DNA of 64,000 nt. Origin: Trichostrongylus colubriformis. Its lineage: Eukaryota; Nematoda; Chromadorea; Rhabditida; Trichostrongylidae. A program made the translations under genes and the position numbers. The stretch is from assembly GCA_963978905.1 (NCBI GenBank), contig OZ022256.1, positions 24,384,426-24,448,425 on the forward strand, given 5' to 3'. The notes under the pieces are model-generated. The model was not told where the DNA came from and made no database searches. It saw nothing but the letters and a program-made list of their open reading frames with translations. Below are positions 31,547-42,796 of the stretch, piece after piece; the first letter of the stretch is position 1; each line of letters opens with the position of its first letter.

Positions 31547-33096
31547 TAGATAAGCCTTGGAAGGGCGGAGGGAGGGAACACTTCACAGATGGGCAATCAT
31601 CTGACAGCTAGGATTTTGTTTGTTTATTTAGTTTCGATACTGCAATATGAAAACGTCCTAATGACAAATGAACACGTTAGTGTTACATGTTTTAAAGGCA
31701 CGGTTCACGATAATGAGTACCTTGGTATCAACAGCGAGTAGGCAACCCCTTCCACAAGGGCAAAGCATGTGCCATCATCACGGCGCGAGGGTGGGTGCTA
31801 AACGCGTAAGGAACATGTGAATAAGATGACGGCCACCGTCTCAAGATGGCCCACACCCATCTTCGATTCAACTAGCTGGTGAGCGGTGGCTTTTACGGGT
31901 GTGAGAAGCATGATATAGACTGCGATAAGAAATGATAGGAAAAACTTTTATTGTAAAAACAACCTGATCGGATATTATCACGTAAAAACTTATCCGAAAA
32001 CTATGTACTTGCTTTTAAGCTGCAAACTCGTCGAATCCAAACACTTCATTTTCAGGGTTTTTGAAAAGTTTCCGTTTTTTCTCCACACTTGTGTTTTTTA
32101 GCACTCCCAGTGTCCTTTTAGAGCGCGATGAGGCACGAAAATTATCGTGAACTGTGAACGTGAACTTCATAATAAAAATAGTCTCCTGTTGTTATTTGAA
32201 ATGTGTTGTTGAGTGCCACCCCCCATGGTACATGAGCCGTTCTGGATGCATTCAGTGCATATTGCTGTGCTTTCATGGATTTTTTTTTATTTTTGTGCTT
32301 CCGTGTTTTGTTTCTTGTTCTTTTTTTCTGTTCCGACTGTTTCTGATTACTGTGTGATTAATGAGCCCTTATTTTTGTCTGGGACACTCTCTGACACAGT
32401 TTCGCAAGTTTAGGTCGCGCTAGGACCTCCAGTTGCTTTGATTTTGCAAGGGTGGTGAGTTTTTAAGATTTTATCTGAATTTCCTTTTTGACATAATTTT
32501 GTGTGTTTGTATTTCGCATCTTGCAAAGAAACCACTCACTTTCGGAGACGGCGTCATTGTTAGTCCTTATTGCGGCTGTCGCAAGCTTCCATTATCAGAT
32601 TATAGGCTGGACTAGCCTCAATCTGAAGGGGGGTGTAGCGGTATTGTACGATGTGGATACAGAATACATGGCTATATATATTTATTACTTATATGATTAC
32701 ATAAGAAGGGGAAAAAAGAGAGGTAGAGAAGTGGCCGCCGGGAAGGTGACTGAAACTACGGCTGGCAACAGCTTAAGTAGCCACCTACCAGCTCCGAAGT
32801 CGAGGCCTTCGAGATCAGAGAGCCACTACATGACCACGTCTTCACTCTTGACAAATGGTCATCAACTGGTCATTCGTTGGAGACTAACTTCTTGATGTTG
32901 AGATGTAAAGACTTTTACAATGGACACCGTATCAAACACAAAAGTGTCATACACGTATATGTTAAGAGTGTTCCATTACAGTAGGGCGATCGCCCTACTT
33001 TCATGGCATCGACAGAAGCACAAGCTTTCTGCGGGATTATTTAGACAGGGTGAGGAAAAAACTTTTTCTGATCCGTTTTTCATGAACTACTTGCAG
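31547..33096. other. AT-rich region, no firm gene
   Basis: The sequence loses the dense palindromes seen elsewhere. A 130-codon plus frame at 32503-32895 and donor-like sites are present, but no exon chain could be built. It could hold 5' exons of the small genes that end at 33168 and 34177. Confidence 0.3.
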
Positions 33097-33168
33097 GAGG
33101 AGGAACACGTGAATTCCAAGTACAGGAAAGGACGCCAGCAACGCAAGAGGGAAAACGGAAAGCAGTAG
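33097..33168 (+). CDS. Possible terminal exon of a small basic protein
   Basis: TTGCAG is followed by 23 codons, EEEHVNSKYRKGRQQRKREN then GKQ and TAG. AATAAA lies at about 33211. The peptide is highly basic and charged. The upstream exon is not identified, so product and frame are tentative. Its place just before two other short plus-strand gene ends is the main support. Confidence 0.3.
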   Translation, partial: EEEHVNSKYRKGRQQRKRENGKQ

Positions 33169-33621
33169 AACCGTATCGAAAGAGACGACCAATTTAATCC
33201 GTTCATGTGAAATAAATCAATTGTTGATTCTGTGTTTTGTGTTTGTATGGAGAAAAAAAGAGAAAAGAATAGTTTCAAGGGTCAGAACACTACGGTGATA
33301 GAAAATGAAATTAATTTCGGATAAGAGGGTGTGATATTGTTGTAGTTGAGGTTTGTAGGAGCTCATTGAAAATGTTATTGGGTTCGACGAAGAGAGAAAA
33401 GAGAATAAGGATAATATTGCATAAGGGTTTTAGATGAATTTTGTCCAAAACTTGTCGAAAAAATGTATCCTTGGTGAACTATTGTTAGAAACAGAGTGAT
33501 CCTTGTCGTATGATGAGATTGCGCCATGCTGCTTCCACGTGATAATATTGTTTTGTAGGGTGCCTCTAAATTGATAGTATTGATTTTTTTAGAAACCTGT
33601 GATCACACCGGGAAGGGCATC

Positions 33622-33735
33622 CAACGTTACGTTGCTTTGTTTGTTTTAGTTTTATTGAAGTGGGTCCTTGTGGAGATTACGTTGCTTTGTTTGTTTTGGT
33701 TATATTGGAGTGGGTCCTGGTGGACAATGTTATAG
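33622..33735. repeat. Tandem duplication, unit about 58 bp
   Basis: ACGTTGCTTTGTTTGTTTT(A/G)GTT(T/A)TATTG(A/G)AGTGGGTCCT.GTGGA occurs twice in a row at about 33629 and 33687, with four or five differences between copies. Noncoding. Confidence 0.85.
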
Positions 33736-34001
33736 AGCGCAGTGGGGGCATACAGATGGTATGATGTGAATCCTAATAGGCGGTGTTCTTAATTAGCATT
33801 ATGTGCGGTGTGGGAGGAGCGGATTTTCGTGGGGGTCACTCAGATGTCTACCTGGGTGGCTGGAGAAATGTGTGAGTTTTTTTCCCTTGTTTTGTTTTTT
33901 GTTTAATTTATTGAAAAAAAAGTTGGTTGTTGTTTTCTTAAGCGCAAGATCCCAAAATTGTGAAGAAATTCTCTCTGTCCCTTGGTGGCTGTTGCTGTCA
34001 G

Positions 34002-34177
34002 GAGGCGAAAATTACCTAGAAAAGGTCCAAGCCCGTACAGCTGTAGCGGAAGCTGAAGCTGCGCAGCTGGCGAACAGTATCAAGAAAGTGCAGCAGGAAT
34101 CAAGGGAGTTGCTGATGTATTACCTGAAGCATCAAAAGATGATTGAATCGGATGGAGGAGGATCTGAAAATAAATAA
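34002..34177 (+). CDS. Terminal exon of a coiled-coil protein, unknown function
   Basis: After GCTGTCAG the frame reads GENYLEKVQARTAVAEAEAA then QLANSIKKVQQESRELLMYY, LKHQKMIESDGGGSENK and stop. Heptad-like spacing of Leu, Val and Ile among Glu, Lys and Gln predicts a coiled coil ending in a short acidic tail. AATAAA follows at 34180. The frame is also open back to 33803 without splicing; the donor at 33872 (TGT|GTGAGT) does not join this exon in a compatible phase, so the 5' part is unresolved. I do not recognise the family. Confidence 0.5.
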
Positions 34178-34458
34178 GCAATAAAAATATGAATTCAGTA
34201 GTTAAAATTCCTGATTAATTATTATTGTTGCTATTTTTGTATAGTTCTGAATCCATACGTACACCTCGCTGTACGGAGTGGGAATACTAAGGAGTGGTGT
34301 TTTGCATCATCCTCCGGAGCGTGAGTCAACTCACAATCAATTTATTGGTGCTGTTTTTTGCCAACTGTTGTTGATCTGTTAATAAAAATTGGAAAGCACA
34401 TGTATGGTTTTGGTTTTTGTTTGTGGTTTTATTACGTCATTGGTTTGTTCCTCTAACA

Positions 34459-34847
34459 ATGGTTAACAATGGAATCTTCCGCGGATACTCTAACCACGAC
34501 CGGCGGATTGATTGTGAGTAAAAAGATTTTTTTGTTGGACTTTTTGAATTTACAGATTTAGATTGTTTCTATTGTTTCAAATGTGTTTTTAGCCTTCTGG
34601 GTGCAGCGTGACCGAAAGGTCCATGCACAATTGATCATGAAAGTGGAGCAAATGCGCTCTCGAGAAAGGGAAGTATGTCAATTGAAAAAAGTTATGGCAG
34701 ATGAGCATAGACTGCGCAACAATCGTCAACATACTTTGACCGCAACCATGAGAGGACTAAATGATGGGCGCATACGCGGAGAGGGTAAGGGAAGAGGAAA
34801 AACTTGTTTTAAGTTTTTACTTTATATTGTTTGCAGGAACTGAATGA
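34459..34847 (+). CDS. Small coiled-coil protein gene, three exons
   Basis: Exons 34459-34513, 34593-34784 and from 34837. The first begins MVNNGIFRGYSNHDRRID; its donor ATT|GTGAGT is phase 1 and joins GTTTTTAG to SFWVQRDRKVHAQLIMKVEQ, then MRSREREVCQLKKVMADEHR. The charged, Leu-poor helix suggests a coiled coil. Donor GAGG|GTAAGG joins TTTGCAG; in the spliced frame a TGA comes after three residues. Another frame of the last exon reads ELNESRSQISKMFDYLGKEP then VLQEN and stop at 34914 and looks more protein-like, so the last junction may be off by one. It starts about 280 bp after the previous gene's polyadenylation signal. Confidence 0.5.
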
Positions 34848-35229
34848 ATCGCGCAGTCAGATATCAAAGATGTTTGACTACCTGGGCAAAGAGCCGGTTC
34901 TGCAGGAAAATTAAGAAGCCGAACAGTTGAGCTTCCAATGGAGGTAGGAAGACCGCTACTTTGTTGACTTTTCAATTTTTGGTAAAAATTTGTCACTTTA
35001 TAGTGTTATGATTTTTTCATTGGGATATGGGCATGAAGGACAAGTAGGCTTGTCGGCAATGATTATGTGACAGCCGTGTTGGCATATGTGAAAGGGTTGA
35101 AAGGAGTTCTAAGTAAGATTTTATTTTCAATTTGTAAGGACTTCATCTGTTTCTATGATGCTTTGTTAGATTAGCTACTGCTTTCGTAGTCTTATGGGTT
35201 TATGGAGTGTGGTAACATCCCATTTTATT

Positions 35230-35372
35230 GGAAAGTTTCAAATGTGGACAGGATAAGCCTAGACGCGTCTACAGTGGTTACATTTGTTACTTCAAGACTT
35301 TTATGAATCACTCTGCAAACAGAGTACTTGGACAATTTATAAGTGCCTGTACCATTATGCAGAGCACTGTGC
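35230..35372. repeat. Solo arm of the Tc1-type foldback family
   Basis: Sequence from about 35275 (GGTTACATTTGTTACTTCAAGACTTTTATGAATCACTCTG) to CATTATGCAGAGCACTGTG matches the right arm of the element at 4616-6086, including its terminal GCAGAGCACTG. The partner arm is absent and the TA is lost, so this is a diverged remnant. Confidence 0.7.
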
Positions 35373-35967
35373 CCCACACGCTAACATATCGCTCGCAAAG
35401 GACTGGACCAATTTCGTGCGAGCAATTGCAAAAAACCGTCTCTATCCTCGTCTATACTCTATGAAAGATCCAGAAGCCGTTGAAGATAACGATTTGACGA
35501 ATCTTTAAGCTCCATTCGCTGCTGCTTGACGTGCTTGCGAGCACATCTCTCCATTACGCAGGAGGTCCTTCTTTGAACCGTGACAGTCTTACGGAGGCCA
35601 ATCCAATAGTCCTTTTCGTTAACCTGTTGTCACACTTGCTTTTGATGAAATCGGCCCTTCGCAACTCAGCTATTGTTCTGTACTCCACAGAATCAAGGAG
35701 GTGCGACATCCTGCGTCGGACGAGGTGCGGGTTTTGGGACAACACTAACGACCAAGACTAACTTGAGAGTCTTTGTATTGGTAGAAAGCGAAGTGTGCCT
35801 AAAGTACTCAATCAGCTGAACGGTCGGTGAATCCTTTCAGAGCTCTCAAAGCTGCCCATGTTGCACAACATGATCCTTGCACTTCCTCTTCATGTATATT
35901 AGGGATCCATTGCACTTCCTCTGATTCTCATTCATGTATATTAGGGATGCATACGTAAATCGTGGTG

Positions 35968-36200
35968 TCGTTAAAGACAACGAAAGGGACAAATATGGCA
36001 GACTGTAGAGTATGAAAGCATTAGGGGTGCTTAGCAGTTTAAAAGTAGAGAAAGAACGAAATAATACAGTAGAAAAAACCGAGAATTAGGACCACCTCCT
36101 TTCTCGCGCCCCTGCGTCACTAACCGGGGTGGCGAGAGGCGAATCAGCCGGACGCGAACGTTGTCACGTCCTCACTGGTAACTCGCTCGGCTGATGAACT
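35968..36200. repeat. Dispersed repeat family B, partial copy 4
   Basis: It shares GTATGAAAGCATTAGGGGTGC, the AAAAAACCGAGAATTAGGACC block and a GGCGAGAGGCGAATC block in the order seen in the other copies. Both ends are diverged. Confidence 0.4.
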
Positions 36201-37163
36201 ACAGAACGACACGCCGTGCAGCTGGATTATGATAAAACCCCAAGTGGCGCCTTTTCAGTGCCACTTTCCCCACACACACCCTCTTCTGAACTGCAAGATT
36301 TGTTCTCGAAAATTGTACTCACTTCCCAATCACTACCCAACCCTCCATGTGTCTTTGATAGCTGGACCATCAAATTCTATATGGCATTCGTTCGACCCAA
36401 GCATTCTTCATGTACTGTGTCGGTCAACCCCATAACCTCACTCGTTTTCCTGTCTTATTCAACTCGCCGTACATTATACTAGCTCTCACAGTGACCTCTT
36501 TCAAAAGTCGGGAGCTGATCTGTTGCTCTGTGTTGTCGTCATCTTTCATGACCCTGCCATGTTAATACAAATAACGAAGACTATAACTGTAAGGCAGTGA
36601 TAAATGTGAAGGACAAAAACAAAAATCATAAGTCCAATTGTTTGCGGAAGAAATGAAAAATCTTAATCTTTTCTTGATTTCAATTTCAATTGAATTGTAG
36701 CTTGCAAAGAGCCATTTCTTGTTGAGAATCAAGCTGTAAATCTGCACTATAACAGTTACGTTTCCAACGTCTCTTATACGATGGGCTCCTCGATACTAAT
36801 CTTGCCCAAGATTCAGAGAAAAGGGGGCTCAATGTAGATATAAAAGGATAGTGTATTCAGCATTGATCAATCCCCGGGAGTGCGCCAAGCATTCTACTTC
36901 CAATTGACACCGTAGCGAATCTTGAATGCGATTCGGCTCAAATAATGACTGCGGAGATAGCCAGTGTGGGAGTGATTACCCGCACCGGCTCAGAGCACTA
37001 TTTGAGCAATTCCAGCAGGTAGTAACTTTGAGGGCGAACATTGGACAAAGATTTGATTTAGGGATCGCTCAAGTGGTAGCAGCGCCACTGTACCACTCAC
37101 TACCATGGGCTGTAATGAGATAGTGGCATTACCAGACAGTCTCTCGTTGTTCTGCTACCATAG
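36201..37163. other. Intergenic DNA, nothing assigned
   Basis: Only short overlapping ORFs; no splice-linked coding, no recognised repeat apart from family B at its left edge. Confidence 0.35.
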
Positions 37164-37573
37164 GGTGTCCAGGGAGTAGGAACAAGTGCTGTAGAACCTA
37201 CAGATTATTGAGATCCAAAATTTCGCCCCGATCTTCAAGCATCTTCCATTTATCTACTATCTCTATGGGGTTACCCGAAGCCGCGACATCGCTTATCGTG
37301 CACTTCACTAATGTTTTGTCCTGTTTTTTGAACATTTGAAAAAAAAGTCGGTCGAAGAAAGATGGTCGCCAATTTTCGAGTTGTCTTACAAAGTGGTGAT
37401 ACGATTGGAGCAGGGCTACGTCCGAACACAGACAAGACAGTTCACAAAAGTTCCCTGTGAGACCTTCACTGTTTTGATAACTTCGTACCACTTGGGTACG
37501 TTGCAGAACAACAAACAGTCACAAAGAAAGCGCCAAATCCAAATTCGTCTCTCCTTCCTGGACACCCTGTGCA
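37164..37573. mobile_element. Putative small DNA element ending in AGGGTGTCCAGG
   Basis: AGGGTGTCCAGGGAGTAGG at the left is mirrored by CTTCCTGGACACCCTGTG at the right. The interior has a minus-strand frame of 97 codons with no clear domain. Flank duplication is not evident. Short TIRs make this a moderate call. Confidence 0.45.
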
Positions 37574-37854
37574 CCCACTCCTGCTCGGGCCATCAAAACT
37601 GATACCGCTTATTCATTAGTCATGAAATTCTGCATATTTTTGAATTACACTGGAATGGGCTCCGCAGCCTTTCATAGCAGGATGTTCTAGGACGTACACC
37701 CATCGCTATCCCATCGCTTTGTCTTTTCAGGCAGCGATATTAACATAATTATTTCGAACATTTGTTTTCTATACAAGTCATAAATGGTACCCTTGAGGCC
37801 GCTCAACTGTGCGTTGAGATACTCACTGCCTTTATCTTACGCCAGGCGCCAGGC

Positions 37855-38945
37855 TCAGCAGTTACTTAGCGGGAACTCAAAAAGTACCAAAAACACAATT
37901 TCGAAGGGGAAAATCCGAGGATTTGAAATAACAGCAGCTCCCTCCTTGCCAGTTCTCGCCGAACCAGCCGTCAAAGTTGCCGGCGGGAAGAGACGCAGAT
38001 CACAGCATCGCTCGTCGTGATGCGAAATCCTGGCATAAAGATACAAACTTAGACTCCAATCGCATACATTGCTAATTTGCTTGCCACTCTGCGTTTCCGA
38101 CCACGGTGTATTAAGCCTCTCTAGGCTCCTTACAGACGGCCTTGAGGTTGAAATCACCTAGCAAAACTGTCTGAGGCCAGTCCAGCAAACTCTGCCTCCT
38201 ATACAATCTCATCGTTATACGAAAAACGACAGATCCGTGACTAGTTCTACGTCCAGTACATGAGAATTCAATAATGTTTCAGTTATAATGACGGGATCCA
38301 TTTTTCCAATGTTCAAAAAAGCTTGAAAATGTGTGATTTTTTCGCAATACTACGACTGTTAAAGGGAATTGAATGAGTTATGGATGTCATGCGCCTTTAC
38401 TGGTTTTGCGGAATCTGAGAGGAGGATTGTTCATAGCAGTGCTTGGGTCCACTTCTAAAACTGATCACTTGCGCTTAGCTTTCCCTTCATTTCGCTCTCT
38501 TGCTAGCTAACGGAGTTCAAATTCGTATTTACGTTCTTCCGCTCATACCCTTCCTAACAAAAACATTAGAGAAACTAGCAAACCGTAGTTGCTTGGCATT
38601 TGCTAGGGCGGTGCGCTAGTGGGATCTAGAAGGCAGCAGGATCTTGACTAACCTTGGACGTGCAGAATCAGGCTTCCCCTCTCGATGAATTTCTATGAGC
38701 CTAAATTCAACTTTCGGTGTATCGAGAAGATCCGACACCCTGTTCTCAATGTCGAGCTGTCACTCGGAGGGTGCAAGATGAGCTTCTCGGAGTCCACTGA
38801 CGACTTGGCTTCTAGTACGCTTGTCGGCCTCCACACAGGCCGCCATATCCCTACGAATGTTTTTGGGGAGCGCGATCAGCATCTCTTTAACTACCGGGTC
38901 AGTATCACTCTCATGAAAGGCTCTGTAGAGCTCAGTCACACCGAG
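37855..38945 (-). pseudogene. Decayed LINE: N-terminal domain plus endonuclease remnant
   Basis: Reading the minus strand from 38945, FHESDTDPVVKEMLIALPKN is followed by RRDMAACVEADKRTRSQVVS, then after a stop DTPKVEFRLIEIHREGKPDS and RPRLVKILLPS. The last block resembles the 'RPRL[LV]KV.LPS' segment known near the N-terminus of nematode CR1-like LINE proteins. Farther on, MSxEERKYEFELR-like sequence appears across frameshifts and near 38160 DWPQTVLLGDFNLKAV, the endonuclease GDFN motif. Stops and frame changes throughout mark an old copy. The reverse transcriptase part is absent. Confidence 0.6.
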
Positions 38946-39559
38946 TTGTGAGTTTCATAAAGTCACGGTTCTCTTGCGAGCCGTGTAAGACACCCAGGTC
39001 AACGATTTTCGGAAGAATCATGTCATTACGTCAACCTTTAGAGTCCCTTCGCTTGTTTGGACGATCAACTTTTGTGGACATGACGAGAAACTTTTGCGGA
39101 CATGACGAGATTATCGTCAATTGGTGAGAATCGCTAATACAAACCTCTATCAGAAAGAAAATTGAAAGGAAAACATTTTATTGGAGGCGCAAGGCAAATA
39201 ATCAGTCAAGTAGAATTGATTCAGTGGCGAGGAGTGCGAATCTGCAATCAAAACGATCAATTAACTGAAAGACAAAGATTGAAAAAAAATTGAAGCGGGG
39301 AAGGAGAACAGCGATAAAGCCGATGTTAGTGAGGTATGATGTTGTTATCAGTATATCATATCGTTATTTTCACAGCATATTGAGTAGCAGCATTTTTCAA
39401 TTAAACGTATCTTGTGCTATTATCTAAGAAGTGAACCCTGTCAAGAAATAGTTGGACGGCACTAGTGATGATGGAGCTACCAAGATTGTCTCCGGAGCAA
39501 AGTGTGGTAGTTAAGAAAATATTTAGACAAGTACATCCTCGACAAATACTGTAAAACAT

Positions 39560-40760
39560 ATCTGAGGTGTGCTGACAAGGGAAGGACTCCAGGTCGAAGT
39601 GGCCATTCGGAATGGGATACATATGTTCCAACGTATTTTCGGACGCTGACGAACCTGCATTCCAAATTTGCAGAACGCTTCTCTGAGCGGAGTTATGAAG
39701 GTTTTTTTGGATAAACAACTTTATTATACGGTAGATTTGGAAGCCCATAGCACGCGAGCCAGACGTTCTCGGGCAAAACCAGTGCGATTTTCGTATTCAG
39801 AGGATCGAATTAGCCCATTGGACATGTTTTAGTAAATGCAAGAGTTTGACCAACTTTCGGAAAAATTGTTGACCTACCGGTTGACAATCCATTCAGCAAA
39901 GGAGGAGTGGTTGACTTTCGCCGAGCAAACGCTGTCACTTGACGCTTGTTACGTACATTTTTTGTCATATGCTTCTGTAATAGATATATCTGGGTCGTCT
40001 TTGTCATGGTTGATGTTCCTTTATGGAGAGTTTCAAAAAATATGGTCTGCAACATGTCCACCCTTAAGTTTCCGAAGTTGAGCCAAAAACTCAATTTGTC
40101 TAAAAAATTGCACAGAGGGGTTATTCGACCTCCAGAGTGCGAATACCATATTTGTTTCGCGAATTAAGGTCAAATTTGTGCGCTATGAGAGCCTGCTCAA
40201 TCAAAGAAAGACAGATGCTGGAGTATTCTGCGATGTTAAGGATAGGAATAGTGAGGTACACAGAAAAGGAATATAGCATTCACTGTACATGACAACACTT
40301 TGGGTATGTTTCCCAGACATATAAGAGGATTATGAAAAGGAAAATACCAGTGCATGCAAAGCCATGATCGGACATTATATTTGCGAAAAGTGGTTACCAT
40401 TCGAACATCTGTGATTCAGGCAGGTCATCAAAATAAGGTGTTATCAAAGTAGAAGTGTTTTCTGTAGTCAATAGTAAAAGATCAACAAATTGCAAAACCA
40501 ATTGCTCAAGGATTCGAACCAGAATCTCCAGCCTATGGAACAAGACACTTACCTCTTCACCAGCCGGCTGCAGACTGTGCAATCGTTTGTGGTGTATTTG
40601 AGCCGACTTTCGCCGGAATACGGCCTTGTAGCTCTGATCAGAGGATCGTTCTGCAGAATCGGGATGCAGATTCGAGATCCGCGTCCGAGAATACATCGGA
40701 CAATATGTACCCCATTTCGAACGGCCACTTCGACCTGGGGTCCTTCCCTTGTTAGGGTCA
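39560..40760. mobile_element. Non-autonomous DNA element C, copy 1, TIRs of 110 bp or more
   Basis: The left end (39590-39700: CCAGGTCGAAGTGGCCATTC, GGGATACATATGTTCCAACGTATT, CGGACGCTGACGAACCTGCAT, GCAGAACGCTTCTCTGAGCGG) is mirrored at 40635-40745 with the same blocks. The interior at 39700-40340 (ACGCGAGCCAGACGTTCTCGGG, TTTGACCAACTTTCGGAAAA, CCACCCTTAAGTTTCCGAAGTTG) recurs at 51640-52345. No transposase domain was recognised. Exact outer ends are unclear. Confidence 0.6.
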
Positions 40761-42298
40761 ATTGGCAAAAAACTTAATAACAAGTAAGTGTCTATAGCAA
40801 TCTATATGATCGATGAGGAGCGCCAAAAGACATGTCGCCAAATCCGTTGCGCCTCCCGCCAGGGTCAAGCGTCCAGATGAGGAAAATTTTCAAAAAATAC
40901 GACCCCCTCCCCCAAAAGGGGGCCCCAATACGACCCCCCTCTCTCCGCACGACAACCATCAATTAAGCATTTGTCAATGTTTCAACTGCTCACCACCAAT
41001 ATACAACTGAATGGACACAAAAACCCGAAAAATATGTGATACAGGTGGAATTCCCAGTACTATACACTCAATATATAATCTATGAATCCTAGATTCCAGA
41101 TCGCATCACGCTTCTACCTCATAATCGAACAATTTCAAACAATAATTCAGTATACTCCACACATCTAGAGAAGTTAAGGATCTCATGTCAGGCGACGGCT
41201 GCGACGCGACGATCACGATGGAGCGCGGTATCTTCCCCATTAGGTTCCGACATTTTGGAAATAATTTAAATTTTACCTAGAGCCCATCTTTCGAGCAGCT
41301 GTAAACTGTTTTCCTAATAACTCCCTCAGACCTATCCATTGCCCGTTTGCTTTCCCCAATGGTTGCCTAGTTCTCGATACGGGTTTCCAGATGAGGATTT
41401 GATGAGGAAAATTTTGAAGTGTTTCACGGAAATGGCCATAACTTCCTTCAAACTTAACCATATGAGTTCGTTTCAGTGAAGCGGGGTCTGCTTGGTTGTC
41501 GCTTTCGAATAACTACCTGAACCTTGTCATATCTCTAAAACGGAGGAAGAACCTTCAGAAAAGCCAGTTGAGGAAAGCTTTTTTTTTTCGTCGAATTTGC
41601 AAGATATTCCCAAGATTCTTCAGAAAAATTGATTCATTGTTACTGAAATTTCTCTAGTATGCATTCTTCGCTCTGGAAGGCCTAGTGGAAGGGCAAGAAG
41701 TGTCGTCAGCTTTTCTGTGGGATGCGCCATGCATGGGAATTTCATCCACATTCTCAATGAATACAAACGTTTTTGCGGTTTGTATAGTGGCTGCTAACAC
41801 GAGATTACGTACCTGCAATCATAGTAATATATGAAGAAAGTCCATATGAGCTGATTTTCCGTTTTCATCACAGTATTTTTGCAGTGTCCATCAACGGTAG
41901 TACCTGTTGATTGCTATCGCTTTCCACGGTTAATCGGTGAATTTCGTGAATTTCGGAGGTGTCTCTGTACGTGGTTTCGGTGTCAGCGGACCAACGAAAG
42001 GTCTATTGGCGTTGACCGGTTTCGTTGCGGATCGCGCCATGCATGAGTTTTCCATGATGATTAAGTCAAACTAGTTTCAGGTACCAACCCAATTAGTCAG
42101 TATTATTATTTCTTCCCTTACACTTTAGACCCTCTGCGTGAAAACTTCTGTTGATCACTAGTACCTCAACGATTACGACCCCCCCCCTCCTAGCGGACCA
42201 AATACGAGCCCCACGTTGAGGATTCCTCAACGGAGGCTTGACCTGCCTCCTGCGCTGTTTCGTGAGCGCTGACACCCATAAGTGTTTAACAGGATGGG
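40761..42298. other. Intergenic DNA with C-rich tracts
   Basis: Two related C-rich patches (AATACGACCCCC at about 40890-40945 and CGACCCCCCCC...AAATACGAGCCCC at 42175-42215) suggest a diverged repeat end. A similar CGACC/CCCCC patch occurs at 60290-60350. No gene seen. Confidence 0.35.
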
Positions 42299-42334
42299 AC
42301 CGGAACACTGATAGTCTTCTTCTTCTCCCTGGCG

Positions 42335-42796
42335 TTAATCCCGCGCCGTCACGGGGTCCGCAACCTTTGTCATACGTCGCCATTTGTGTCTGTCCAAGGC
42401 ATCCATTGTTGTGGCCTCTATATCGGTGAGGTCCTTCTTAATGACACTTTCCATCTCTTCTTTGGGGCTCCCCGTGGTCGCCGGCCGGAGACTTCCAACT
42501 CTAGAGCCTTTCTTATTGGGTGATTTTCTGGCCTTCTGAGCACGTGCCCGTACCATCGTAGCCGCTGCTCTTTCACCTTCAGCTGAACAGGGGCCGTCTG
42601 CATGACTGCTCTCACGTCCTCATTTCTGACCTTGTCCAGTTTTGTCCAGCCGCATGCCCATCTAAGCATCCTCATTTCTGCGGTGTGCAGCTGCCTTTCG
42701 TGGCTCTTTGATGTGGACCAACACTCGCTCCCGTACAGCATTGCTGGCCTCACCACCGATCGGTACACCTTGCCCTTGAGGGCTCTGGAGCACCGT
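42335..42796 (-). pseudogene. RTE polyprotein C-terminus, frameshifted
   Basis: In the next frame from about 42815, GILCDRRCSRALKGKVYRSV continues into RPAMLYGSECWS, RMLRWACG and RLRWYGHVLRRP, the known C-terminal block of these polymerases, up to RGAPKKRW. A second frame change near 42440 leads to MESVIKKDLTDIEATTMDAL then DRHKWRR and a stop at about 42335. Both breaks are small indels in otherwise clean coding sequence. Together with the main frame the protein would be about 980 residues. Confidence 0.88.

Noticed and set aside
40490..40575. GGTTCGAATCC-like B box on the minus strand suggesting a tRNA
   Set aside because: The box is a match, but the T and anticodon stems do not pair and no acceptor stem is found; the segment lies beside the terminal repeat of element C. 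At most a tRNA-derived remnant.
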